Shown here one piece after another: positions 25,841 through 35,048 of a stretch of 64,000 nucleotides of DNA (position 1 is the stretch's first letter; every line of letters begins with the position of its first letter). A program made the translations under genes and the position numbers. The DNA lies in the NCBI RefSeq assembly GCF_049532895.1, contig NZ_CP064031.1, positions 2,356,001 to 2,420,000 on the forward strand, read 5' to 3'. This DNA comes from Dyella_B acidisoli (GTDB lineage Bacteria > Pseudomonadota > Gammaproteobacteria > Xanthomonadales > Rhodanobacteraceae). The notes beneath the pieces are model-generated. The model made no database searches and was not told the origin of the DNA. It worked only from the letters and a program-made list of their open reading frames with translations.

Positions 25841-26425
25841 ATGCGTTTCAAAGTAGGAATGCCCCCGGCGGTCAGTTACAGGCTTGTGGAAGCCCGTAAG
25901 TTGGTGACCGACTATTCAAGGGTTCACATCATTGCCCTGATGATAGGGGTTTTCGTGGTCGGCCCTATCCTCTATGCCGCCTGGCGCATGCGCTGGGAAA
26001 ACCACATCATTTTCGGTGTTTTCGACCAGCCTCCTGGCATCTTTCTGGGGACGTTGGCGGCCATCATCGTGGTGCATGAATTCGTTCACCTACTGGCTCA
26101 TCCTTGGATGGGGCTGTCGCGACATTCCATTGTTGGCGTGTTGCCGAAAAGCTTTCTCTTCTACGCCGCCTACAATGGTGAGCACAGTCGTGGCCGCGCC
26201 ATTGTCATGCTCCTGGCGCCATTCGTTGTTCTGACCATCGTTCCTTATGTGGTTTCGACGATGGTGCCAGCGGAGTGGGTGCCTTTCTTGGCCTCGCTCT
26301 CCATCATCAACGGATTGGCCGCGTCCGGCGATGTGCTGCTGACCTACCAAGTTCTGAAAACCATTCCATCGTCGGCCGTACTTCACGGTGAGTATTACGG
26401 GTTTCTGCCGTCTTCCGGCTCATAA
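25841..26425 (+). CDS. DUF3267-like membrane zinc metalloprotease
   Basis: About 194 residues. The ATG at 25841 has AGAGG five bases upstream. There are four hydrophobic segments. The second carries HEFVH (79-83), an HExxH zinc site inside a membrane helix, followed by LLAHPWMG. A later GRAIVMLLAPFVVLTIVP helix matches the DUF3267 (putative zincin) pattern. Its place straight after a GG-leader peptide suggests self-immunity or further processing of the peptide, like membrane proteases found with some bacteriocins. This role is inferred. Confidence 0.7.
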   Translation: MRFKVGMPPAVSYRLVEARKLVTDYSRVHIIALMIGVFVVGPILYAAWRMRWENHIIFGVFDQPPGIFLGTLAAIIVVHEFVHLLAHPWMGLSRHSIVGVLPKSFLFYAAYNGEHSRGRAIVMLLAPFVVLTIVPYVVSTMVPAEWVPFLASLSIINGLAASGDVLLTYQVLKTIPSSAVLHGEYYGFLPSSGS

Positions 26426-26500
26426 TTTTCCCATCGACGGGCATTAACAGCGAATATCCATCCTGGTTTGACCTGGGTTTCTACCAATAAGGAGCAGGTT

Positions 26501-26581
26501 GTGGGTAAGTTTCTTTTCGTCGCAAGCTTGCTGTGCTTCTCGGTTCTGGCGAACGCAGTTTGCGTAGGATTTCTGCCGTGA
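26501..26581 (+). CDS. Possible 26-residue hydrophobic small protein
   Basis: A GTG start with a strong AAGGAG box eight bases upstream. The product (MGKFLFVASLLCFSVLANAV, then CVGFLP) looks like a signal peptide or single membrane helix with two cysteines. It lies 75 bases after the zincin gene on the same strand and could be a small immunity or membrane protein, or the start of a truncated secreted protein. Confidence 0.4.
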   Translation: MGKFLFVASLLCFSVLANAVCVGFLP

Positions 26582-27014
26582 GTGCTGAGGTCTTGCTGCC
26601 GAGAACAGCAGTCGGGTTTTGTCGCAGTTTCATTAACTCGGTCGTCGAAATTATATTTTTAGAAATCAATCGGTTGCATAACTTGCCGCCGTCCGTGGCG
26701 ACTTCTAGCTGAGAACCATGACCTGATTAGCAGGCCAATCCAAGGAATGCGACCTAGTTTGCGAACAGGTCGCGCCCCAAGTGGCAGGACACGCGTATCA
26801 ATGCTCACTGCGGTTTGCACGACACCCCAGGCATTTCCGGTGCCGGCGTGCCTTGCGGCGCATGACACGTGCCTTTGCCGTGGGGCGTAACGGTTAGCGC
26901 CATGGCCAGCGAATTCGTCATGGGAGAACCATGGCGCGGGGTTTGGCTAGCGATTGGGGAGCGTTATCGGGGTAGGGCAGACTGATCCCTCTACGAGCAA
27001 ATCAGGGCTAGGGT
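26582..27014. other. Intergenic stretch with repeat copy C
   Basis: No gene was recognised. The dispersed repeat copy C lies just before the stop of the convergent TetR gene. No clear terminator hairpin was seen. Confidence 0.4.
26948..26994 (+). repeat. Dispersed intergenic repeat, copy C
   Basis: TAGCGATTGGGGAGCG, TTATCGGGGTAGGGCAGACT, then GATCCCTCTAC. It is the closest relative of copy A over about 47 bases, with one gap. Confidence 0.7.
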
Positions 27015-27629
27015 TCATCCTTCCGCATCACCATTCCCGTATGCCGCCATAAAGGCATCCACCGCTCGTGCGACAACTTTCGCAACATTGCGAGGCGAAG
27101 TGTCCACTGATACGCCCAACGAGCTGGGCTCCAACAATTCAGCTTCGTACAACGCGCGAAGATGCGCCGCCGCCACCGTTGCATTGCACTTGCGTAGGTG
27201 CCCAAGTCGGATGGCTTGCTGCAAGAATTCTGTCACCAGGCTCCAGCCGTGCTTCGGTCCTCGCTCATAGAATTGCACGCCGATCGAAGAGCGCCCCGCC
27301 TCATGCATGGCCAGGCGGCGCATCGCAAGCAACTGCGGCTTGAGCAAAGCAGTCAGGTACTGTTTGCCCAAGTTCATCAACGTCTCGCGAATAGGCTTCG
27401 AAACATCGAGTAAAGCGATCGCGATTTTGATTTCGTCAGCTGCCGATCCAAGCATGACCTCGATGAACATTTCTTCCTTGGATTCGAAGTAGCCATAGAG
27501 CGTTGCCTTAGATCCGCCGACGCGAGCGGCGATTTCGGCCATCGACGCCTGCTCGTATCCAAGTTCGAGGAATACCTCAAGGGCGGTGTCGATGATCGCC
27601 TGTCGTTTTTCTTCCGTCTTCTTTCTCAT
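27015..27629 (-). CDS. TetR-family repressor of the adjacent efflux operon
   Basis: About 204 residues. The ATG at 27629 has GAGGAAAT upstream; the longer start is less likely. The N-terminal TetR DNA-binding domain has the helix-turn-helix ASMAEIAARVGGSKATLYGY at about 29-48, followed by FESKEEMF. The C-terminal helical domain resembles AefR-type ligand domains. It is divergently placed from the efflux operon starting at 27797 and probably represses that operon until a drug or metabolite binds. Confidence 0.85.
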   Translation of the reverse strand: MRKKTEEKRQAIIDTALEVFLELGYEQASMAEIAARVGGSKATLYGYFESKEEMFIEVMLGSAADEIKIAIALLDVSKPIRETLMNLGKQYLTALLKPQLLAMRRLAMHEAGRSSIGVQFYERGPKHGWSLVTEFLQQAIRLGHLRKCNATVAAAHLRALYEAELLEPSSLGVSVDTSPRNVAKVVARAVDAFMAAYGNGDAEG

Positions 27630-27720
27630 CGAATTTCCTCGCGTGAGGTGCGCCAACGTCAGCCAAGGGCAGGGCGGGTATGACTGTGGTTATGCCGGCG
27701 GGGGATTCTATCAAAACTAA

Positions 27721-27796
27721 ACCAGTCGGTCTGGATATGTTGACACTCGCCAAATTATAACTAGACTGTACGGTATTGTTATGAAGGGGCGTTACT
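27721..27796 (+). promoter_or_regulatory. Divergent promoter and probable TetR operator
   Basis: It contains a near-consensus -35 TTGACA (27740-27745) and a -10-like TAGACT (27762-27767) with a 16-base spacer. The symmetric element CCAG-N5-CTGG (27722-27734) and the TAGACTGTACGGT stretch overlapping the -10 are candidate repressor sites. AAGGGG before the GTG at 27797 is the ribosome binding site. Confidence 0.55.
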
Positions 27797-29278
27797 GTGA
27801 AGAAGGTCGTGAGGACATGGGGTGTACCCAGCCAAATGGGCGGCGCATTGGCAGTAGCGATGCTCTTGAGCGCGTGCGCGCAATTTCCCAGCATGCCACC
27901 CAAGCCGGTGACGAAAGACGTGCAGAGCTACCAGACCGCGCAGAGTTTCGTGGCCGATGCAGCGCAGCCTGCATCCACTTGGCCGGACGAGCAGTGGTGG
28001 CAGCGCTACAACGATCCGCAGTTGAACGCATTGATTGCCGAAGCACTGAAGGGTGAGCCAACGCTGGCGGCTGCCGAAGCACGCCTGCACAACGCCGAGG
28101 CTTCGGCGCAGGAAGCGGGCGCGGCATTGCTGCCTCAGGTCAGCGCACAGGGATTGGTGGAGAAGGAAAAGCAGAGTTACAACAACGGTATTCCTGCGGC
28201 ATTCGTGCCCCAGGGGTGGCGCGAATACGGTAGCGCCGAACTCAATTTCAGCTACGAAATAGACTTCTGGGGCAAGAACCGCGCCGCGCTGGCGGCTGCG
28301 ACGTCCGAACTTGATGCATCCCGGGCAGACCTAGCGCAAGCCAGGATGGTGCTGGCGGCCTCGATCGCCGATGCGTACGCCGATCTCGCGCGCCTCTATG
28401 CCGAACGCGACAGCGCCGAGGCCGCCGTGAAAGTACGCACGCAATCCGCGCAATTGTTCGCCGACCGCTTTGCTCATGGGTTGGAAACGCAGGCGAGCGT
28501 GCAGCAAGCCGAATCGAGACGGCAGAGCGCAGAAGCGGACCTGCTGTCACTGGATGAATCGATAGGGCTCGCACGCAACCGGATTGCCGCGTTGATGGGC
28601 GAAGGCCCCGATCGCGGCTTGAGCATCCAGCGTCCGGCCGTGAATTTGACGCAGCCCGCCGACATGCCCGCGAATCTCGCCCTGGGCCTGCTTGGCCGTC
28701 GCCCGGACGTGGTGATTGCGCGACTGCGCGCCGAGGCGGCTGGCAAACGCATTGATGTCGCACGCGCCGGGTTTTATCCGAACGTCAATCTGGGCGCGAT
28801 GATCGGTGTGCAATCGCTCGGCTTGAACATGTTGAGCAAATCAGGATCGGAAGTCGGCAACGTAGGTCCGGCGATCACCTTGCCGATCTTCAATGGTGGA
28901 CGTTTGCGCGGCGAATTGCGCGGTGCTCGTGCCACTTATGACGAGGCTGTGGCCAACTACGACGAAACGTTGACCAAAGCGCTGCATGACGTCGCGGACG
29001 TTGCGGTGAGCCGGCGTGCGTTGGCCGATCGGCTGCGCGCGACGCAGGCGGCTTACGACGCTGCGGCGCAGGCGCATCGTGTTGCTGTCGACCGCTACCG
29101 AGTGGGTCTTTCCGGTTACCTGGACGTACTGAGTGCTGCCGACACCATGACCACGGCACAGCGCCAATTGGCCGACATCCAGTCAAGAACCTTCACGCTC
29201 GATGTATCGCTGGTGCGCGCCCTCGGCGGCGGTTACCAGCACCCGTCGATTTCAACAAACACGAAACCAGCAAGCTAA
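27797..29278 (+). CDS. Outer membrane efflux lipoprotein (NodT/OprM-like)
   Basis: A 493-residue protein with GTG start and AAGGGG upstream. The signal peptide ends in LLSAC with the lipid-attachment cysteine at about residue 27. Two TolC-type repeats are seen: FSYEIDFWGKNRAALAAA in the first half and ITLPIFNGGRLRGELRGA in the second, plus LGLLGRRPDVVIARLRAEAA, typical of NodT-family outer membrane factors. It would form the outer membrane channel for the EmrA/EmrB-like pair encoded next, giving a tripartite pump. Confidence 0.9.
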   Translation: MKKVVRTWGVPSQMGGALAVAMLLSACAQFPSMPPKPVTKDVQSYQTAQSFVADAAQPASTWPDEQWWQRYNDPQLNALIAEALKGEPTLAAAEARLHNAEASAQEAGAALLPQVSAQGLVEKEKQSYNNGIPAAFVPQGWREYGSAELNFSYEIDFWGKNRAALAAATSELDASRADLAQARMVLAASIADAYADLARLYAERDSAEAAVKVRTQSAQLFADRFAHGLETQASVQQAESRRQSAEADLLSLDESIGLARNRIAALMGEGPDRGLSIQRPAVNLTQPADMPANLALGLLGRRPDVVIARLRAEAAGKRIDVARAGFYPNVNLGAMIGVQSLGLNMLSKSGSEVGNVGPAITLPIFNGGRLRGELRGARATYDEAVANYDETLTKALHDVADVAVSRRALADRLRATQAAYDAAAQAHRVAVDRYRVGLSGYLDVLSAADTMTTAQRQLADIQSRTFTLDVSLVRALGGGYQHPSISTNTKPAS

Positions 29279-29294
29279 TTTTAAGGATTTGAAC

Positions 29295-30473
29295 ATGTCT
29301 CAGAGCCAATCTGTGGCCGCTGAAGGGCCAATCACGTCCGCTTCGCCTGCCGATCTCACCGCGCATGGTGTCCAGCGTAAAAAGTTATTCTCTGTGTTGG
29401 CGGGTGTCGTAGCGGTAGCGGGCCTGGGATATGCCGGCTACTGGCATTTCATCGGCTCACGCTTCGTATCGACCGACAATGCTTATACCGGTGCGGAAGT
29501 CGCTTCGATCACTCCATCGGTAAGTGGCATCGTGAAAAGTGTCAACGCAGTCGATACGCAGTACGTGCACAAAGGTGATGTGCTCGTGGTGATCGATGAT
29601 ACCGACGCAAAACTCGCACTCGCACAGGCCGAAGCCGAAGTCGGCTCGGCTGAGCGGAAAGTCCGGGCGTATCTTGCGACCGATGCTGGCCTGACCGCAC
29701 AGATCGATGCACGGGCCGCCGATGAGTCGCGCATGGCCGCGCAGGTTACCTCGGCGCAGGCCGACTATGATCGTGCGGCGCTTGATCTGAAGCGTCGCGA
29801 AGCGTTGGCCAATTCCGGTTCCGTGTCCGGAGAGGAACTGAGCAACGCGCGAACGTCCTTCGCCAGCGCCCAAGCGGCTTTGGCCTCCGCACGCGCATCC
29901 GCCTTGCAAGCAAAGGCCAATCGCGAAGCCGCGATCGGATCGCGAAATGCAAACAAGGTGCTGATCATCGACACAACGGTCGACACCAATCCGGAAGTGT
30001 TGCTGGCGCGCGCCAAGCGAGACCAAGCGCGCGTCGATCTCGATCGCACTGTGTTGCGCGCTCCGGTCGATGGGATTGTCGCAAGCCGTCAGGTTCAGAT
30101 CGGGCAGCGGGTTCAGCCGGGCGCGTCGCTGTTGTCGGTGGTACCCATCGATGCTGTGCATGTCGACGCCAATTTCAAGGAAGTGCAGCTGGAAAAGGTG
30201 GATTTGGGTCAACCGGTCGAACTGACTTCCGACCTTTATGGAAGCCATGTCATTTACCACGGTAAGGTCGCAGGCATCGCCGGCGGTAGCGGCTCCGCAT
30301 TTGCGATGATTCCGGCGCAGAACGCTACCGGCAACTGGATCAAAGTGGTGCAGCGCTTGCCGATTCGCGTGGCGATTGATCCGAACGATCTTCGCGCGCA
30401 TCCGCTCGGCGTCGGGCTCTCCATGGAAGCGACCGTGGATACCCGCGGCGGCAAAGACACCCCGGCAAGCTGA
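29295..30473 (+). CDS. EmrA-like membrane fusion protein
   Basis: About 392 residues. The ATG at 29295 follows AAGGATTTG. There is one N-terminal transmembrane helix (about 29-52), then FVSTDNAYTGAEVASITPSV, the hallmark lipoyl start of EmrA-type adaptors. A coiled coil follows, then the second lipoyl half LRAPVDGIVASRQVQIGQRV and a beta-barrel ending near GLSMEATVDT. It connects the DHA2 pump to the outer membrane channel. It is second in the efflux operon, 16 bases after the first gene. Confidence 0.9.
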   Translation: MSQSQSVAAEGPITSASPADLTAHGVQRKKLFSVLAGVVAVAGLGYAGYWHFIGSRFVSTDNAYTGAEVASITPSVSGIVKSVNAVDTQYVHKGDVLVVIDDTDAKLALAQAEAEVGSAERKVRAYLATDAGLTAQIDARAADESRMAAQVTSAQADYDRAALDLKRREALANSGSVSGEELSNARTSFASAQAALASARASALQAKANREAAIGSRNANKVLIIDTTVDTNPEVLLARAKRDQARVDLDRTVLRAPVDGIVASRQVQIGQRVQPGASLLSVVPIDAVHVDANFKEVQLEKVDLGQPVELTSDLYGSHVIYHGKVAGIAGGSGSAFAMIPAQNATGNWIKVVQRLPIRVAIDPNDLRAHPLGVGLSMEATVDTRGGKDTPAS

Positions 30474-30482
30474 GGCCTCCCC

Positions 30483-32024
30483 ATGTCTTCCCAGCAAAGT
30501 CGGGATATCCCGTTACCCCCGCTATCGGGCGGCATGCTGATCGCTGCCGGTTTGATCCTGGCCGCGGCAAACTTTGTGGCGGTGCTCGACACGACCATCG
30601 CCAATGTCTCCGTGCCGACCATCGCCGGTGCCTTGGGCGCGTCGTCCAGTCAGGGCACCAACGTCATCACGTCCTATTCTGTGGCCGAGGCCATTACCGT
30701 GCCGCTGACCGGCTGGCTCGCTAATCGGTTCGGCACCGTGCGGGTTTTCATCACCTCGCTGATCATGTTTGGCGTGTGTTCCGCGCTCTGCGGTATGGCG
30801 ACGTCGCTCAGCATGCTGGTGGTGTTTCGTGTGTTTCAGGGGTTTGCCGGCGGTCCGCTGATGCCACTGTCGCAAACTTTGCTGCTGCAGATTTTTCCCA
30901 AAGAAAAGGCCGCTATGGCGATCGGCATGTGGAGCATGACGACGCTGCTGGGGCCCGTCGTCGGCCCCGTTCTCGGCGGCGTGATTTGCGACTGGATGCA
31001 CTGGGGCTACATCTTCTATATCAACGTGCCGGTGACGCTGTTCTGCGGCTACTTCGGCTGGCGTCTGCTCAAGCCCCATGAGACATCGCTCGTGCGGCTG
31101 CCCATCGACAGGGTGGGGATCGTGCTGTTGATCGTTTGGGTCGGATCGCTGCAGATCTTGCTCGACGAAGGTAAGGATGCGGATTGGTTCGCCTCTCCTG
31201 AAATCCGCGTGCTGGGCATCATTGCAGCCATCGGCTTTGCGGCGTTCATGATCTGGGAGTTGACGGAGCGCCATCCGGCGGTGGACTTGCGAGTGTTCCG
31301 CCATCGCGGATTCAGTGCGAGCGTCATCACCATCGTGCTGGCGTTCGGTGCATTCTTCGGCACGGCCGTGCTCACGCCCTTGTGGCTGCAGAACAACATG
31401 GGCTACACCGCGACGTGGTCCGGCTGTGCTGTAGCGATGACCGGTATTCTTGCTGTGGCGTCGGCGCCCTTGGCGGCCATGCTGTCTTCCAAGATAGATG
31501 GTCGCTGGCTCGTCTTCTTTGGCGTGATGTGGTTGGGCGTGGTGACCATCGTACGCACACACGCCAACACGGATATGCCTTTCTGGGGCATTGCTTTTCC
31601 GCTGTTGTTGCAAGGCGTCGGCTTGCCGTTCTTCTTCGTACCATTGACGGGACTCGCGCTAAGCAGCGTCGACGAGGCTGAAACCGCCTCCGCGGCGGGC
31701 CTGATGAGTTTTTGTCGAACGTTCAGTGGAGCAATCGCCACGGCACTGGTCAATACGTCGTGGGAGAACAAGACCAAATACGCTCGCGCGGAACTGTCTG
31801 GACTGGTCGACAAGGCGGGGCACTATGCAACCACGTTGACGCATGCAGGATGGAGTGCTGAGCAGGCGCGCGGCCAAATCAGCAATCTTGCGCAGTCGCA
31901 GTCGGTAATGCTCGCCACCAACCAACTCTTTATGGTGGTTGGATTCTGTTTCGTGTTCGCCGCGGTGGCGGTGTGGTTTTCGCCGAAACCCACACGTATT
32001 GCCGATACGTCGCAGGCGCACTAG
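30483..32024 (+). CDS. DHA2-family MFS drug/H+ antiporter (EmrB-like)
   Basis: A 513-residue protein with about 14 hydrophobic segments. The first helix carries the DHA2 motif FVAVLDTTIANVSVPTIAGA. Motif A-like WLANRFGTVRVF and the motif C-like LGPVVGPVLGGVICDWMHWG are present. Family members export hydrophobic drugs, uncouplers or fatty acids using the proton gradient. It lies ten bases after the EmrA-like gene and completes the operon controlled by the divergent TetR protein. Confidence 0.92.
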   Translation: MSSQQSRDIPLPPLSGGMLIAAGLILAAANFVAVLDTTIANVSVPTIAGALGASSSQGTNVITSYSVAEAITVPLTGWLANRFGTVRVFITSLIMFGVCSALCGMATSLSMLVVFRVFQGFAGGPLMPLSQTLLLQIFPKEKAAMAIGMWSMTTLLGPVVGPVLGGVICDWMHWGYIFYINVPVTLFCGYFGWRLLKPHETSLVRLPIDRVGIVLLIVWVGSLQILLDEGKDADWFASPEIRVLGIIAAIGFAAFMIWELTERHPAVDLRVFRHRGFSASVITIVLAFGAFFGTAVLTPLWLQNNMGYTATWSGCAVAMTGILAVASAPLAAMLSSKIDGRWLVFFGVMWLGVVTIVRTHANTDMPFWGIAFPLLLQGVGLPFFFVPLTGLALSSVDEAETASAAGLMSFCRTFSGAIATALVNTSWENKTKYARAELSGLVDKAGHYATTLTHAGWSAEQARGQISNLAQSQSVMLATNQLFMVVGFCFVFAAVAVWFSPKPTRIADTSQAH

Positions 32025-32155
32025 TTCATATCGAGAGGTATGACGGTTGGGACTGTTTCCAATTTCCCACGGCATTACGGCAACCACGTAGTGCGCATTC
32101 GATTACTTGCCGCCGGCTCCTCGTTTCGCAGGAAGTTGGCAGGTGTTGTGAAATC

Positions 32156-32770
32156 ATGAAAGCCTTTCCGACTCTTATCGTCTGCGAACATTGCGACGCT
32201 GTGTACCGACGTCCAACGCTGGCGCCAGGTGAAGGCGTGCGCTGCGAAATCTGTGCGGCGCCGTTCTTACGCCTGAGCCGGCTGGATGTCGATCACTGGC
32301 TGGCCCTGACCATGACGTCCGCCGTCATCTACGTCATAGCCAACGTATGTCCAATCATACGTGTCAGCTTCAACGGACTGCATAACGAGACCACGCTCTG
32401 GCGGTCCGTTGCCGCGCTGGCACACGGTCCCGTCACATTGATGGCCGTACCGGCGACACTGACGGTGATCGTCGTGCCCTTGCTGCATATGCTGCTGCTT
32501 GGATGGGTGCTGCTGTACGCACGTCGAGGCCGTCGGGCGCCGGGCTTCCGCATCGTGATGAAACTTCTCGTCACGCTTCGTCCATGGAGCATGATCGAAG
32601 TGGCGCTGATCGGCATCCTGGTCTCGATCATCAAGCTCGCAGGCTTTCTGCACGTGGTCCCTGGCGTTGGCCTGTGGGCCATGGGTGTGTTGACGGTGTT
32701 GTTTACGCTCATCGCCAGTCCTGACACACGCCATCTGTGGTCACTTACCGAAAGCGACGTGGCGGTATGA
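32156..32770 (+). CDS. pqiA: Paraquat-inducible protein A, first half-protein
   Basis: About 204 residues from an ATG at 32156. An N-terminal zinc-ribbon-like pair C10-x2-C13 and C30-x2-C33 is followed by four membrane helices, with the PqiA signature YVIANVCPIIRV at the first helix. In E. coli PqiA is one 417-residue chain with two such halves (known). Here the halves are separate genes that overlap by four bases. It acts with PqiB and PqiC in the cell envelope, in lipid transport between membranes. Confidence 0.88.
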   Translation: MKAFPTLIVCEHCDAVYRRPTLAPGEGVRCEICAAPFLRLSRLDVDHWLALTMTSAVIYVIANVCPIIRVSFNGLHNETTLWRSVAALAHGPVTLMAVPATLTVIVVPLLHMLLLGWVLLYARRGRRAPGFRIVMKLLVTLRPWSMIEVALIGILVSIIKLAGFLHVVPGVGLWAMGVLTVLFTLIASPDTRHLWSLTESDVAV

Positions 32771-33390
32771 GCATGCGTCCACGCGCTCACGAACTCGGTG
32801 TGATCGGCTGCCATGCCTGTGGTCTGGTTTGCGAAGCACCCGGCACCACAACCCATGCAACGCAGTGCCTTCTTTGCGGCGCTGTTCTGCATGCACGTCG
32901 TCCAAATAGTCTTTCACTTGCGTGGGCATTGCTGTGGGCGGCGATGATCTTCTATATCCCGGCCAACCTGTTGCCGGTGATGCATACCGACATGCTGGGA
33001 AGCAGCAGCGGCAGCACCATCGCCGCGGGCATTGTCGAGTTCTGGAAGTCGGGCTCCTACGGCATCGCACTGGTCATTTTCACCGCCAGCGTTGCGGTGC
33101 CATGTGCCAAATTTTTGATTATCGGTTTACTGCTGGTGACCGCCCAACGTCGCACGCCGTGGGCTCGACGCGAGCGGGCGCTGCTCTATCGCCTGGTGGA
33201 ACAGATCGGTTACTGGTCGATGCTAGATGTGCTGGTAGTGGCGATCGTCGCGGGGCTCGTCAAGTTCAAGTCGCTGGCTGACATCGAGCCGCGCCTGGGC
33301 ATTCTTTTTTTCGGTGGCATGGTGATCCTCACCATGCTCTCCGCCATGCAATTTGATCCCCGGTTGACCTGGGATGGTAACGAAACATGA
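32767..33390 (+). CDS. pqiA: Paraquat-inducible protein A, second half-protein
   Basis: About 207 residues. The ATG at 32767 overlaps the previous stop (ATGA), so longer starts are rejected. It has its own zinc ribbon (C15-x2-C18, C34-x2-C37) and four helices with the PqiA signature MIFYIPANLLPVMHT. It overlaps pqiB by four bases, which shows tight translational coupling. Confidence 0.88.
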   Translation: MSMRPRAHELGVIGCHACGLVCEAPGTTTHATQCLLCGAVLHARRPNSLSLAWALLWAAMIFYIPANLLPVMHTDMLGSSSGSTIAAGIVEFWKSGSYGIALVIFTASVAVPCAKFLIIGLLLVTAQRRTPWARRERALLYRLVEQIGYWSMLDVLVVAIVAGLVKFKSLADIEPRLGILFFGGMVILTMLSAMQFDPRLTWDGNET

Positions 33391-35048
33391 GTGACGCAAT
33401 GAAGCACGTGCTGCCTCCGGATGAAGCCGCAATCATTCGGCCCCGTCGACGTATTTCCGTGATCTGGATCGTTCCAGTGCTGGCGGCCCTGATCGGTTTA
33501 TCGATGCTGATTCATGCGTGGCTCTCGGTCGGACCGGAGATATCCATCATGTTCCAAACGGCCGAGGGTCTTGAAGTAGACAAGACGCCGGTGAAGTACA
33601 AGGACGTGACGGTTGGCGTGGTTTCCGCCATTTCCTTGAGCGAGGACGGCTCCTATGTTGTCGCGACCGTAACGTTGGACAAGCGTGCCGAGAACCTGGC
33701 CCGCGCCGATACACGCTTCTGGGTCGTTCGGCCACGCATTGGCTTACAGGGCGTGTCGGGCATCGACACCTTGCTGTCTGGCGCATACATCGGTGTCGAC
33801 AAGGGAGCGTCTCATCGGCCGGGCAACAGCTTTGTCGGGCTGGAAACACCGCCTACCGTTATCAACGGTACGGCGGGGAAAAGCTTCGTGTTGCATGCCG
33901 ATGATCTGGGTTCGCTGGATATTGGCTCGCCCGTCTACTACTGCCGTATCCGCGTCGGCCGTGTAGCTTCCTACCAGCTGGATGCCAATGGCCGCGGCGT
34001 TACCCTGGAGATATTCATCGATGCGCCGTATGACCGTTTCGTCACCGCACAAACACGTTTTTGGCACGCGAGCGGCGTAGATATTTCGCTGGGCGCGGAT
34101 GGTTTGAAATTGGATACGCAATCATTGACCACCGTGCTTGCCGGCGGCATTGCGTTCGCGAATCCAGCCAACGTCGCTGACGCGCCCGCGCCGGCCCGGC
34201 GCACGTTCGACCTGGCGAAGGATCAGCAAACGGCCATGGCGCCGCCCGATGGCCCTTCGCAGTATTTGCAGTTGCGTTTTGAGGATTCATTGCGTGGCCT
34301 GGTCATAGGTGCACCGGTGGAGTTCGCCGGACTGAATATCGGGCGGGTAGCATCGCTCGATCTTGGTTATGACGCGGCCAAGCACCGCTTTCCGACCGTA
34401 GTCGGCGTCGTCATTTATCCCAGCCGCCTTGGTGGCGTGCTGGCGCAACTACCGAAGTACAGCGGTAACCCCGACCAGCAGGCGGCTTCCTTTCTTGCCA
34501 ATATGATCCAGCATGGTCTGCGCGCCCAGGCGCGCTCTGGCAACTTACTCACTGGGCAGCTCTACATCTCATTTGAATTCGTGCCCAATGCAACGAAAGT
34601 CGACTTCGACCCTGACGCGCGTCCGATCGCAGTACCCACCGTTCCCAGCAGCTTCGATCACATGCAGGAACAAGTGGCCAGCATCGTGAGCAAAATCGAG
34701 AAGATGCCACTGGATGCCATGGGCCAGCACCTTGATGCTTCGTTGGTGGACCTGGACAAGAGCCTCAAGCAAGTCAACGGACAGGTACTGCCTGCCACCA
34801 CGCAAACCCTGCAGCAGGCGGACCGCACTTTTCAGACGGTACAAGGCGCGTTCAGTGATAACGCGCCGTTGCAGCAAAACCTTCAACAGACGTTGCTGGA
34901 AGTTCAACGTACCGCGCAATCGGTACGTACGCTCACCGACATGCTCGGCCGCCATCCCGATGCGTTGCTCAAGGGTTTGCCGAACGATCCACCGGCGGCA
35001 GATTTTCCCTCTTCCTCCCATGTCACCAACCCGGGACATTCGCCATGA
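33387..35048 (+). CDS. pqiB: MCE-domain lipid transport protein PqiB
   Basis: A 553-residue protein with one N-terminal transmembrane helix (about residues 25-48: VIWIVPVLAALIGLSMLIHA), then three MCE domains starting about 55, 165 and 295 (first: FQTAEGLEVDKTPVKYKDVT), then a C-terminal helical tail of about 130 residues. E. coli PqiB forms a hexameric tube spanning the periplasm (known). It sits between pqiA and pqiC with four-base overlaps on both sides. Confidence 0.92.
   Translation: MSDAMKHVLPPDEAAIIRPRRRISVIWIVPVLAALIGLSMLIHAWLSVGPEISIMFQTAEGLEVDKTPVKYKDVTVGVVSAISLSEDGSYVVATVTLDKRAENLARADTRFWVVRPRIGLQGVSGIDTLLSGAYIGVDKGASHRPGNSFVGLETPPTVINGTAGKSFVLHADDLGSLDIGSPVYYCRIRVGRVASYQLDANGRGVTLEIFIDAPYDRFVTAQTRFWHASGVDISLGADGLKLDTQSLTTVLAGGIAFANPANVADAPAPARRTFDLAKDQQTAMAPPDGPSQYLQLRFEDSLRGLVIGAPVEFAGLNIGRVASLDLGYDAAKHRFPTVVGVVIYPSRLGGVLAQLPKYSGNPDQQAASFLANMIQHGLRAQARSGNLLTGQLYISFEFVPNATKVDFDPDARPIAVPTVPSSFDHMQEQVASIVSKIEKMPLDAMGQHLDASLVDLDKSLKQVNGQVLPATTQTLQQADRTFQTVQGAFSDNAPLQQNLQQTLLEVQRTAQSVRTLTDMLGRHPDALLKGLPNDPPAADFPSSSHVTNPGHSP

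Noticed and set aside
27781..28056. ATG at 27781 as the start of the efflux channel gene
   Set aside because: It is in another frame. The GTG at 27797 starts the frame with the lipoprotein signal and the NodT family motifs.
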